From an uncultured Collinsella sp. (GTDB taxonomy: Bacteria > Actinomycetota > Coriobacteriia > Coriobacteriales > Coriobacteriaceae), in assembly GCA_900549355.1 (NCBI GenBank), contig UROA01000099.1:1-7194 (forward strand): a DNA stretch of 7,194 nt. The letters run 5' to 3'. Position numbers and translations under genes: made by a program. Under the pieces are notes generated by a model that worked only from the letters and a program-made list of their open reading frames with translations, was not told the origin of the DNA and ran no database searches. How positions within the stretch are numbered: the stretch's first letter is position 1; every line of letters begins with the position of its first letter. This document shows, one piece after another, positions 1 to 5,570 of this stretch.

Positions 1-407
1 CGACGACGCAGCGCCCCGCCCGCCTGTGCACGGCTACCGTAGCTGGTGTAGCGGCGAAGCTGAGCGTGCACGCGCGCGACGAGCTCCAGCGGACGAAACG
101 GCTTAACCACGTAATCGTCCGCGCCAAGCGAAAGGCCCTCGATCTTGTCTTGCTGGGCATCGCGCGCCGTCAGCATGATCACAGGATAGGTATGGCTGGA
201 ACGGATCGTACGCAGCAGCTCAAACCCATCGATATCGGGCAGCATGACATCCAGCAGCGCCAGATCGAACTCCTGCTCCAAGATTGCCTTGGCAGCATCG
301 GCCCCGCTATAGGCAATCTGGACGTCAAAGCCTTCTTTTGTAAGGTAGATGCCCACTAGGTCGGCAATGGCCTTCTCGTCATCAACTACCAGTATGCGCT
401 CGTTCAT
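1..407 (-). CDS. VanR-like OmpR-family response regulator (partial)
   Basis: This is the N-terminal 135 codons of a two-component response regulator; the C-terminal winged-helix DNA-binding domain lies beyond the left edge. The receiver domain is complete: acidic pair D9-D10, phosphoacceptor D53 in LLDVMLP, switch T80 in VIMLTAR, and K102 in the GADDYVVKPF block. The segments HTYP (72-75), KPFRPLEL (102-109) and AQLRRY (115-120) resemble VanR of vancomycin-resistance clusters more than PhoB or WalR, so a cell-envelope-sensing role is likely but not proven. The ATG at 405-407 is preceded by GAGAGGAG (complement of 413-420) at proper spacing. A histidine kinase would be expected next to the missing 3' end, outside the window. 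The gene is divergent from the D,D-carboxypeptidase at 605. The receiver assignment is certain; VanR subfamily membership and the regulated pathway are inferences. Confidence 0.92.
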   Translation of the reverse strand, partial: MNERILVVDDEKAIADLVGIYLTKEGFDVQIAYSGADAAKAILEQEFDLALLDVMLPDIDGFELLRTIRSSHTYPVIMLTARDAQQDKIEGLSLGADDYVVKPFRPLELVARVHAQLRRYTSYGSRAQAGGALRR

Positions 408-412
408 GCGTG

Positions 413-433
413 CTCCTCTCGCGCTCCATTATG
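413..433 (-). promoter_or_regulatory. Putative -10 box and Shine-Dalgarno of the response regulator
   Basis: Read on the minus strand, CATAAT at 433-428 matches five of six bases of a -10 box. It lies about 20 bases upstream of the start codon, with GAGAGGAG at 420-413 between them. No good -35 box stands 17 bases upstream of it (around 451-456). That would fit a promoter needing an activator, for example the regulator itself bound at the TTAAG repeats at 473-488. The Shine-Dalgarno is firm; the -10 box is tentative. Confidence 0.45.
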
Positions 434-472
434 CCCGAGGGGGCGCCCGTCACACACAACAAGCGTGGGTGA

Positions 473-488
473 TTAAGTCGGCCTTAAG
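473..488. promoter_or_regulatory. Phased TTAAG direct repeats, putative response-regulator operator
   Basis: TTAAG occurs at 473-477 and again at 484-488, exactly 11 bp start to start, about one helical turn. OmpR/PhoB-family regulators typically bind as tandem dimers to direct repeats with this spacing. The repeats lie between the divergent VanR-like regulator and the carboxypeptidase. They are centred about 60 bp upstream of the regulator's presumed transcription start, a common activator position. The repeats are seen directly; their binding by this regulator is an inference. Confidence 0.4.
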
Positions 489-559
489 CACCCTTGTGCC
501 CGTTCGGGCGCGGATGTGGGCCACGCACGCACGCGATGATCGCCGACGCCGGCAAACGA

Positions 560-565
560 TATACT
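560..565 (+). promoter_or_regulatory. Putative -10 box of the carboxypeptidase gene
   Basis: TATACT matches five of six bases of the -10 consensus and sits 39 bases before the chosen GTG start, putting transcription start near 572. The -35 region around 537-542 (TGATCG) is poor. If correct, this -10 box rules out the upstream in-frame ATGs at 494 and 536, which would precede the transcript start. Confidence 0.45.
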
Positions 566-604
566 CTAGTTTCAGAAGAGACCATCCCGTCGAAAGCGAA
601 ATCC

Positions 605-1945
605 GTGAAGTCCCTCACCTCTTTTGCAAAGCGCTCAGCCCAGCTTGCCGCCGGCTTTGTCTGCGCTATCGCCCTTGCCGCTGGCGTGCCCACCGTCGCC
701 GGCGCCCAAGTGCTCACGACCGACAATGTTTGCGGCAAAACCGCCGATGTGCGCGGTATCACGGCCGAAAACCTGCCCGATATCGATGCAACCAATGCCC
801 TCGTCATGGGCAAAGACGGCACCGTCTACTATGCCCGCGGCGCCGATGAGCAGGTCAAGATTGCCTCGATCACCAAGGTCATGACCGCAATCCTAACCGT
901 CGAGAATTGCAAGATGGACGAGAAGGTCACGGTGAGCAACGCCGCAGCCACCGTAGGCAATTCGACCGCCGGCTTGCTCGAAGGCGACGAGCTTACCGTG
1001 GAGCAGGCGCTGCGCGGCCTGATGATTCCCTCGGGCAACGACGCCGCCATCGTGCTCGCCGAATATGTGGGCAAGAAGATCGACACTAAGACCAAAGACG
1101 CCGAGGCCACATTTGTGAAGGCCATGAATGAGCGCGCTCAAGAGCTCGGCTGCACCGGTACGCTTTTTGAAAACCCGCATGGTCTGGACTTTGATGAGTG
1201 GGCTGGCAATATGCACTCAACCGCACACGACGTAGCGCTGATGATGCAGGAGGCCATGAAAAACGACACGATCCGCGAGGTCGTAGCGAGCGAGGATTCC
1301 TGGATCGAGGTCACGGGCGCCGACGGCACCGACCATTCGCATTCCATGGACACGCATAACTATTTGCTGGGCCAAGATGGCAACATCGGCGGCAAGACCG
1401 GCACCACCGACGACGCGGGCTATTGCTTTACGAGTGCCTACAACCGCGATGGCGACGAGATCTACACCGTCGTTTTGAACTCCACCACCACCGATCAGCG
1501 CTTTACCGATACCGCCACCCTTGCCAACTGGTACTACGACCACAAGGTGACGGTCGCAATCGCCAACACGCAAGAGAAGACCGCCAACGGCAACCCGCTT
1601 ATGGCGCGCATTAGTCAAACCGACTGGACGGATAAGACAATCGACGCCACGCTCGCCGATCCCACGGCGCAAGCGACCGTGTTTTCCCTTGCCGGCGAGG
1701 TGACCGAAAAGGTTAGCTACGACGATCTTTCGGGCACGGTGCATGTGGGCGACAAGGTGGGCAGCGTTACGCTCAAGCAGGACGGCACCAAGATCGCCGT
1801 CATGGACCTGGTTGCTGACGAGGAAGGCGCAGGGCCGAATCCCATTGAGTGGCTCCTTGTGAAGCTCGATCGCTTGGGCCGCCGCATCGACAACCGCCCG
1901 CTCACAGCCGAGAGCGAGACCGTAGCCAAGGCACCCGAGGTGTAA
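605..1945 (+). CDS. dacA: D-alanyl-D-alanine carboxypeptidase, PBP5/DacA type (peptidase S11)
   Basis: This 446-residue secreted penicillin-binding protein removes the terminal D-Ala from peptidoglycan pentapeptides at the outer membrane face, limiting cross-linking. All three active-site motifs are present: SITK with nucleophile S88 and K91, SGN at 143-145, and KTG at 264-266. Residues 2-34 form a signal peptide (KS..K..R, hydrophobic core, cleavage probably after VAGA). After the catalytic domain comes a beta-rich PBP5-C-like region (about 320-405). Residues 413-429 form a possible amphipathic helix with a tryptophan and several basic residues, probably the membrane anchor of this family. 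GTG at 605 was chosen because the signal peptide starts there and a -10 box lies at 560-565; the Shine-Dalgarno is weak. In-frame ATGs at 494 and 536 would add an unnatural N-terminus. The gene is monocistronic, ending in a strong terminator at 1970. The divergent VanR-like regulator may control it. Confidence 0.93.
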   Translation: MKSLTSFAKRSAQLAAGFVCAIALAAGVPTVAGAQVLTTDNVCGKTADVRGITAENLPDIDATNALVMGKDGTVYYARGADEQVKIASITKVMTAILTVENCKMDEKVTVSNAAATVGNSTAGLLEGDELTVEQALRGLMIPSGNDAAIVLAEYVGKKIDTKTKDAEATFVKAMNERAQELGCTGTLFENPHGLDFDEWAGNMHSTAHDVALMMQEAMKNDTIREVVASEDSWIEVTGADGTDHSHSMDTHNYLLGQDGNIGGKTGTTDDAGYCFTSAYNRDGDEIYTVVLNSTTTDQRFTDTATLANWYYDHKVTVAIANTQEKTANGNPLMARISQTDWTDKTIDATLADPTAQATVFSLAGEVTEKVSYDDLSGTVHVGDKVGSVTLKQDGTKIAVMDLVADEEGAGPNPIEWLLVKLDRLGRRIDNRPLTAESETVAKAPEV

Positions 1946-1969
1946 GGTCGAAGAACAATACACTCGCTG

Positions 1970-2003
1970 AAAGGAGGTGTCCGAAAGGATGCCTCCTTTT
2001 TTT
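1970..2003 (+). terminator. Intrinsic terminator of the carboxypeptidase gene
   Basis: The hairpin has a 13-bp stem (1970-1982 with 1987-1999, including two G-T pairs), closed by a GAAA tetraloop at 1983-1986, a stable GNRA loop. Seven Ts at 1997-2003 follow. It starts 24 bases after the dacA stop and is a textbook Rho-independent terminator. Confidence 0.92.
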
Positions 2004-2036
2004 GAGGGTTCGAATCCCCAGCCTCCTTTCTCCGCA
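2004..2036 (+). pseudogene. tRNA 3'-half-like relic
   Basis: Directly after the dacA terminator the plus strand reads like the 3' end of a tRNA. A T-arm core, GGG-TTCGAAT-CCC, lies at 2006-2018, followed by acceptor-like GCCTCC (2021-2026) and TCTCCGC (2030-2036). Bases 2006-2022 are identical over 17 bases to the T-arm and acceptor start of the tRNA-Ser encoded on the opposite strand (complement of 2087-2103). No anticodon arm can be folded upstream, because the terminator occupies that place, so it cannot be a working tRNA. It is probably a remnant of a tRNA-Ser-like gene or an inverted partial duplication. Confidence 0.5.
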
Positions 2037-2037
2037 C

Positions 2038-2063
2038 AAAAAAGGGCCCCAAATGGGACCCTT
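2038..2063 (-). terminator. Terminator of tRNA-Ser
   Basis: Read on the minus strand, a 9-bp stem (2063-2055 with 2050-2042, one T-G pair) with an ATTT loop is followed by a run of Ts (2043-2038). It lies 14 bases past the tRNA CCA end. On the plus strand the same hairpin has one A-C mismatch and no T run, so termination is mainly leftward. Confidence 0.85.
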
Positions 2064-2077
2064 CTTCAAATTCGTAC

Positions 2078-2168
2078 TGGCGGAGAGCTGGGGATTCGAA
2101 CCCCAGATGCCCTTTTGGGGCATACTCGCTTAGCAGGCGAGCACCTTCGGCCTCTCGGTCAGCTCTCC
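2078..2168 (-). tRNA. tRNA-Ser (anticodon GCU)
   Basis: A full class II tRNA of 91 bases including a genome-encoded CCA (complement of 2078-2080). The 7-bp acceptor stem GGAGAGC/GCTCTCC (2168-2162 with 2088-2082) pairs perfectly and the discriminator base is G. The anticodon stem CTCGC/GCGAG frames the loop CTGCTAA, giving anticodon GCU, which reads AGC and AGU codons. The long variable arm ATGCCC-CAAAA-GGGCAT is the serine hallmark that SerRS recognises through its coiled-coil arm. The T-arm is TGGGG-TTCGAAT-CCCCA. It stands alone, with its own promoter (2183-2211) and terminator (2038-2063). serS lies 3.4 kb away on the same strand. Confidence 0.97.
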
Positions 2169-2182
2169 GTAACAGCCGTTCT

Positions 2183-2211
2183 ATAGTAACCAAACAGCCA
2201 AGGATGGGCAA
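2183..2211 (-). promoter_or_regulatory. Promoter of tRNA-Ser
   Basis: On the minus strand, TTGCCC (complement of 2206-2211) and TACTAT (complement of 2183-2188) are separated by exactly 17 bp. The -10 box ends 14 bases before the tRNA 5' end. The promoter lies downstream of the stop of the TPR gene, so the tRNA need not depend on readthrough from it. Confidence 0.65.
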
Positions 2212-2260
2212 GAGGAAATTTTCTAATTGCCTAGCATCCTTTCCTCCTTGGAGGCTTCGC

Positions 2261-4702
2261 CTACCCCAGCGAGCGGTTGAGGGAGCCGAGCTCGTCGTTG
2301 CCCATGGTGCGCCACATTTGGAAGATGCAACCGCGTGCCAGGAAAAAGAAGCCGTTGTCGACCAGTTGCACAGCGGCATCTGCCAGCTGATTCGTCACGG
2401 CGGACACTGGCGGCAGCTCGAGTCCAGCCTTGCGGATGGTCTCGACCGCCTCCTCGAACGTCGGAGGCTCGCTGACGCCCATCTCATTCATAAGGCCCTG
2501 CATTTCTTCCAGCGCACTACTGCCCGATTCCTCACCGCGCGGCACCAGACGGTAACAAGCCAGCGCTAGGTCGAGCTGATCGCAATTCCAATAGGCAAAC
2601 GCCAAGCGATAGAACAGGTAGCCGATTGCAGAACGATCGCTGGCAATACGTAGGCCGTGGCGCGCCACCTCGATAATCTCGTCAAAGCGCTCCAGACGCG
2701 CAAGCACGTTGATGAGCGCAAAGTGCGATTGCATGGACGATCGTGCCAGATCGTAAAGATGGCGCACCTCGGGCAGTGCTCGTTCAAAGTCCTCTTGCTC
2801 GGCGTAAAAGCTGCAGATCTCGTGCTGGGCAAAGTACAGTGCATCGGGCGCACGAAGGATTCGCACAGAGCGGTCTTCTTCCAACACCGGTAGCACCATG
2901 CGCACCAGCTGGTTATCGCAAAACTGCGTTTGAACCGGACCTGTCGCCAAAAGCTCGGCGACGGCGCACTTAGCCTCCAACTCCTCAACAAGACGGGAAA
3001 AGCCTTCAAAAGCACCTGTACGGTCGACTTTTGCCTGCTCGCGCAATTCAACAACACGGGCCACGTATGGGTCGTCGTCCTCTTCCATGACCTCCAACTC
3101 GTCAGCCGTATCGGCAAGCAGCAAATCGCGCAGCGCCGGCGGAAGCGTGCGATGGTCATCACGCGGACGAGCATGAACCTCCGCAGGTTCAATCGTCTCC
3201 GGAGCAGTTGACTCATACGCCTCAAGTACACGCTTGCACGGCATATCGTCCATGTCCATGCTCTCAAGATCCTTGGCGACAGGCACGCAATCGGCCAGAT
3301 AGGCCGCGCGCCCAAAGAAATACGTTGCGACAACGCGCTCGCCCTGCTCACTGTCGGGAGCAGCAATCTGCACATAGCAGCGCGTGATGCAGGTGCCCGC
3401 GGCAAAACACGCTGCCGCAAGCGTGAGTGCCACGCGCGCATCGTGTTCCGCGGCCCAGACCGCGCGCGTGTCCTCGTCTAGCTCGCGCCAGGCGTCATCT
3501 TGAGCGTCGTATTCACGTTGCGGCATGGCATCCACGACAGACTGCCCAAACCGAACGAGCATAATCCCCTCGGCAACGTTTGCCCGATAGGTATAGTCGA
3601 GCCGTGTGACAACGTTAAGTGCCTCGACGATACGCGCGAAGCGGGTACGCACATCCCACTCACCGCCCGGCTGGCAAGCCACCGTACCCGGTTTGCCCCA
3701 CGGGTTATCGCTCGAGGCCGTATCGAGCAGTCGGGGAACATCGTTGGTCGTCTTGGCGATATGCCACGAATCAAAGAGCGCGCAGCCCTCAAGGCTCGGC
3801 GAGGATGCCGCAGGGACCAATCCGACCCCGATGCGCTCAAGGATGCCGGAGAGGCGGTTGAGACGACACTCGATGGCAAGCAGCATGTCAATCTCATCCT
3901 GATCCAGCAGGCTACGATCAAAATTGAGATAGAAAAGCTTTGAGCGATCAATGCGAGCCAGGCTCATTTCGGACTTGGCGGCAATGGTGCGCAGACGGGG
4001 CAAGTCAATTTCGCTCATAAGGGTGGCGGCATAGCGCTCGATACCGCTCGGATTCTCGGCATGGTCAACGCGGTAAAGCAGCGTCTCGATAGCATCGGGG
4101 AGCGGTGACGTGTTAAAGCCCAAAAACACCTCGACCGGCTCGGGCAACTTTACGAGCTTGATCTTGTCGACAACGTTTTGCATGTCCGCATCGAGACCGT
4201 CGACGCCCGCCGTGTTCGCAATAGCGCTTTCGGAGTTGGCAAATATCACGTAGCGCAGGAACATCGACGCCATGAACTCGCCGTAAGGAAGGGAGCGGGC
4301 CGAATTCCATGTCTCGTGATCGGACTGCTCGCGCATGGGGCCTTCGGGAGAGCCGGCAGTTTGCGCACACGTACGCATTGCACCGTTGGCTTCCCTTACC
4401 ATAATCTCACCAATACTGGAATCCGACTCGTCAAGGACCAGCTCCATGTCGGGATCGTTGGGCAGCGGAGCCTCGCTAACGGGGCGGTCCACCTTGTACA
4501 CCTCACCCGAAACGCTTACGTAGCCCAAAAGCGACACATGGCTTTTGCCAACGAATTCGACGACATAACAAGATTCATGCTGGTCCTCGCCAAAGAGTTT
4601 CCAGACCACGCCATATGAGCGCCCCGCAGGCTGCTCGGGCATCGCCGGAAAGCGCTTCTTGGGATCGAGAAACCTGAGCTTGTATGTCGGACGCTCTGCC
4701 AC
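2261..4702 (-). CDS. Uncharacterised 813-residue protein with C-terminal TPR-like repeats
   Basis: I do not recognise the family beyond its repeats. There is no signal peptide or membrane segment, so it is probably cytoplasmic. The first 500 or so residues are mixed alpha/beta with no motif I can name. A strongly acidic stretch (about 535-546, EVMEEDDDPY) is followed by a helical region. Residues about 620-721 contain three TPR-like helix pairs: ALYFAQHEICSFYAEQEDFE, then FALINVLARLERFDEIIEVA, then GYLFYRLAFAYWNCDQLDLA, each with the small/aromatic spacing and E/D-x-A positions of tetratricopeptide repeats. This points to protein binding rather than catalysis. The start is GTG at 4702, giving MAERPTYKLRFL; AGGGTG lies 8-9 bases before it. 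A leftward tRNA-Arg with a terminator lies upstream, so the gene is probably monocistronic. No T-run terminator follows the TAG, only small hairpins at 2243-2262. Codon use matches the neighbours. Confidence 0.85.
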   Translation of the reverse strand: MAERPTYKLRFLDPKKRFPAMPEQPAGRSYGVVWKLFGEDQHESCYVVEFVGKSHVSLLGYVSVSGEVYKVDRPVSEAPLPNDPDMELVLDESDSSIGEIMVREANGAMRTCAQTAGSPEGPMREQSDHETWNSARSLPYGEFMASMFLRYVIFANSESAIANTAGVDGLDADMQNVVDKIKLVKLPEPVEVFLGFNTSPLPDAIETLLYRVDHAENPSGIERYAATLMSEIDLPRLRTIAAKSEMSLARIDRSKLFYLNFDRSLLDQDEIDMLLAIECRLNRLSGILERIGVGLVPAASSPSLEGCALFDSWHIAKTTNDVPRLLDTASSDNPWGKPGTVACQPGGEWDVRTRFARIVEALNVVTRLDYTYRANVAEGIMLVRFGQSVVDAMPQREYDAQDDAWRELDEDTRAVWAAEHDARVALTLAAACFAAGTCITRCYVQIAAPDSEQGERVVATYFFGRAAYLADCVPVAKDLESMDMDDMPCKRVLEAYESTAPETIEPAEVHARPRDDHRTLPPALRDLLLADTADELEVMEEDDDPYVARVVELREQAKVDRTGAFEGFSRLVEELEAKCAVAELLATGPVQTQFCDNQLVRMVLPVLEEDRSVRILRAPDALYFAQHEICSFYAEQEDFERALPEVRHLYDLARSSMQSHFALINVLARLERFDEIIEVARHGLRIASDRSAIGYLFYRLAFAYWNCDQLDLALACYRLVPRGEESGSSALEEMQGLMNEMGVSEPPTFEEAVETIRKAGLELPPVSAVTNQLADAAVQLVDNGFFFLARGCIFQMWRTMGNDELGSLNRSLG

Positions 4703-4762
4703 GAAGTATCACCCTGATCGGTCGCTTGAAGAAGGAGTGGTCACGGATGGGCCGCGACACCT

Positions 4763-4782
4763 ACTCGAAATCTTACACGAGT
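4763..4782 (-). promoter_or_regulatory. Inverted repeat with possible -10 box upstream of the TPR gene
   Basis: ACTCG (4763-4767) and CGAGT (4778-4782) form an inverted repeat around a 10-base spacer. On the minus strand the spacer contains TAAGAT (complement of 4770-4775), a fair -10 box about 70 bases before the GTG start. A convincing -35 box is not visible. This is the only palindromic structure in the 4703-4826 gap. It could be an operator over the promoter, but the evidence is weak. Confidence 0.25.
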
Positions 4783-4826
4783 CGACAGGAAATAGTCCCT
4801 TTGGACGAAAGCACTCAAGCTGGCGT

Positions 4827-4856
4827 AAAAGAAAAGCCCCCGTTGCCGGGAGCTTT
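4827..4856 (-). terminator. Terminator of tRNA-Arg
   Basis: On the minus strand a 10-bp stem (4856-4847 with 4842-4833, one T-G pair) is closed by a GCAA tetraloop, another GNRA loop. It is followed by T-rich sequence (4835-4827). It begins 9 bases past the encoded CCA of tRNA-Arg. Confidence 0.9.
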
Positions 4857-4865
4857 AATCTCAAA

Positions 4866-4942
4866 TGGTGCGGCGTATAGGATTCGAACCTATGACGTTC
4901 TGATTCGTAGTCAGACCCTCTATCCAGCTGAGGTAACGCCGC
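4866..4942 (-). tRNA. tRNA-Arg (anticodon ACG)
   Basis: A 77-base tRNA including a genome-encoded CCA (complement of 4866-4868). The acceptor stem GCGGCGT/ACGCCGC (4942-4936 with 4876-4870) pairs perfectly, with discriminator A. The D-arm is CCTC-AGCTGGATA-GAGG. The anticodon stem TCTGA/TCAGA frames CTACGAA, giving ACG, normally deaminated to ICG by TadA to read CGU, CGC and CGA. The T-arm carries the usual GGTTCGAATCC. It is a single tRNA with its own promoter and terminator. Confidence 0.97.
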
Positions 4943-4953
4943 AGCGCAAGACA

Positions 4954-4983
4954 TATAAAACCACTTTAGCTTATTGGAGTCAA
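4954..4983 (-). promoter_or_regulatory. Promoter of tRNA-Arg
   Basis: On the minus strand TTGACT (complement of 4978-4983, five of six -35 bases) lies 18 bp from TTTATA (complement of 4954-4959). The -10 box ends 11 bases before the tRNA 5' end. The promoter lies between the stop of the 125-residue gene and the tRNA. No clear terminator ends that gene, so some readthrough into the tRNA is possible. Confidence 0.65.
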
Positions 4984-5019
4984 GCACAATCTCAAACTTT
5001 TTTGTGGAACGCAGTTTTG

Positions 5020-5397
5020 TCATGCTGCTCCGCATATACCGCTGTTCCCCGTACGATCGATTGGCTTTTCGATCACGTCGAACTTGGCATCAAGTTCCCT
5101 CAGGAGCGATCTCACCCGCTGGGCACAATCATAATCGGCAAACGAGATACTCAGCATGCGCGCGACCTGGTTGGAAGTCCCAACTCCATAGAATTGCTCC
5201 AGCGCCACAAGCCCCTCGTGCGCCACAAACGTCTCGACCACATGCGGCGACTCCTCAAAGCACCATTGTGTCAACGGACCCTCACTCGTCTGCCGAACCA
5301 CCAGGCCGCCCATGCCAGACGGCTCACACGTTACAAGCAGGTACTCCCCGCCCTCGTCGCTCTCAAACAAAACCACCCGATCATCAAACAGCTCCAT
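5020..5397 (-). CDS. Uncharacterised 125-residue protein, possibly SOS-regulated
   Basis: I do not recognise this family. The product starts MELFDDRVVLFESDEGGEYL and looks like a small soluble acidic alpha/beta protein: beta strands around 8-35, then helical segments (about 69-85 and 95-110). There is no signal peptide, membrane segment or metal-binding cluster; cysteines are scattered. The ATG at 5395-5397 has AAAGGGGA upstream at suitable spacing, and codon use matches the neighbours, so I consider it real. The gene stands alone: serS ends 174 bases upstream behind its own terminator, and tRNA-Arg lies downstream. The promoter overlaps a perfect GAAC-N4-GTTC palindrome at 5458-5469, the LexA box form of Gram-positive bacteria, suggesting induction by DNA damage. 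Whether it acts in repair, division arrest or something else cannot be told from sequence. Confidence 0.82.
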   Translation of the reverse strand: MELFDDRVVLFESDEGGEYLLVTCEPSGMGGLVVRQTSEGPLTQWCFEESPHVVETFVAHEGLVALEQFYGVGTSNQVARMLSISFADYDCAQRVRSLLRELDAKFDVIEKPIDRTGNSGICGAA

Positions 5398-5449
5398 CGC
5401 GTCCCCTTTCTCTCGCTCTTATTTAGCAAAAGCATAGCAGGTAGATGGC

Positions 5450-5478
5450 TGTATACAGAACAGTTGTTCGTGTGTTTT
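5450..5478 (-). promoter_or_regulatory. Putative LexA-controlled promoter (GAAC-N4-GTTC box)
   Basis: The perfect palindrome-half pair GAAC (5458-5461) and GTTC (5466-5469), with four bases between, matches the Bacillus/actinobacterial SOS box core; on the minus strand it is preceded by C, as in the consensus. It lies in the spacer between a weak -35 box (AAAACA, complement of 5473-5478) and a -10 box (TATACA, complement of 5450-5455) separated by 17 bp, where bound LexA would block RNA polymerase. A second 10-bp palindrome, CTGTATACAG (5449-5458), overlaps the -10 box. The start codon is 52 bases downstream of the -10 box. Confidence 0.55.
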
Positions 5479-5518
5479 CTATTGAGCTGTCCGCACAGCA
5501 TGGTATGGACCTACGCAC

Positions 5519-5547
5519 GAAATAGGGCGCCCCCGAAGGAGCGCCCT
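5519..5547 (-). terminator. Terminator of serS
   Basis: On the minus strand a 10-bp GC-rich stem (5547-5538 with 5533-5524, one T-G pair) is closed by a TTCG tetraloop. It begins 23 bases past the serS stop. The following T run is short and interrupted (ATTTC), so termination may be incomplete. Confidence 0.8.
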
Positions 5548-5570
5548 TGCATATCCCCTATGCAGGCAAG

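Noticed and set aside
498..509. GCCCG-TT-CGGGC hairpin as a terminator
   Set aside because: It has a five-bp stem and no T run in either direction, and no gene ends there.
494..604. Longer N-terminus for the carboxypeptidase (ATG at 494 or 536)
   Set aside because: The added residues precede a complete signal peptide, no ribosome site is present, and the putative -10 box at 560-565 would lie inside the coding sequence.
1217..1963. Minus-strand open frame of 248 codons
   Set aside because: It is antisense to the carboxypeptidase and contains no recognisable motif.
2243..2262. Terminator for the TPR gene
   Set aside because: CCTCCTTGGAGG (2243-2254) and AGGC-TTC-GCCT (2252-2262) are small, overlapping hairpins without a T run on the minus strand. 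They may slow RNA decay but are not a convincing terminator.
5080..5097. Inverted repeat GAACTTG-GCAT-CAAGTTC inside the 125-residue gene, as a second LexA box
   Set aside because: The GAAC and GTTC halves are 10 bases apart rather than 4, and the site is deep in coding sequence. A chance hairpin is the simpler reading.
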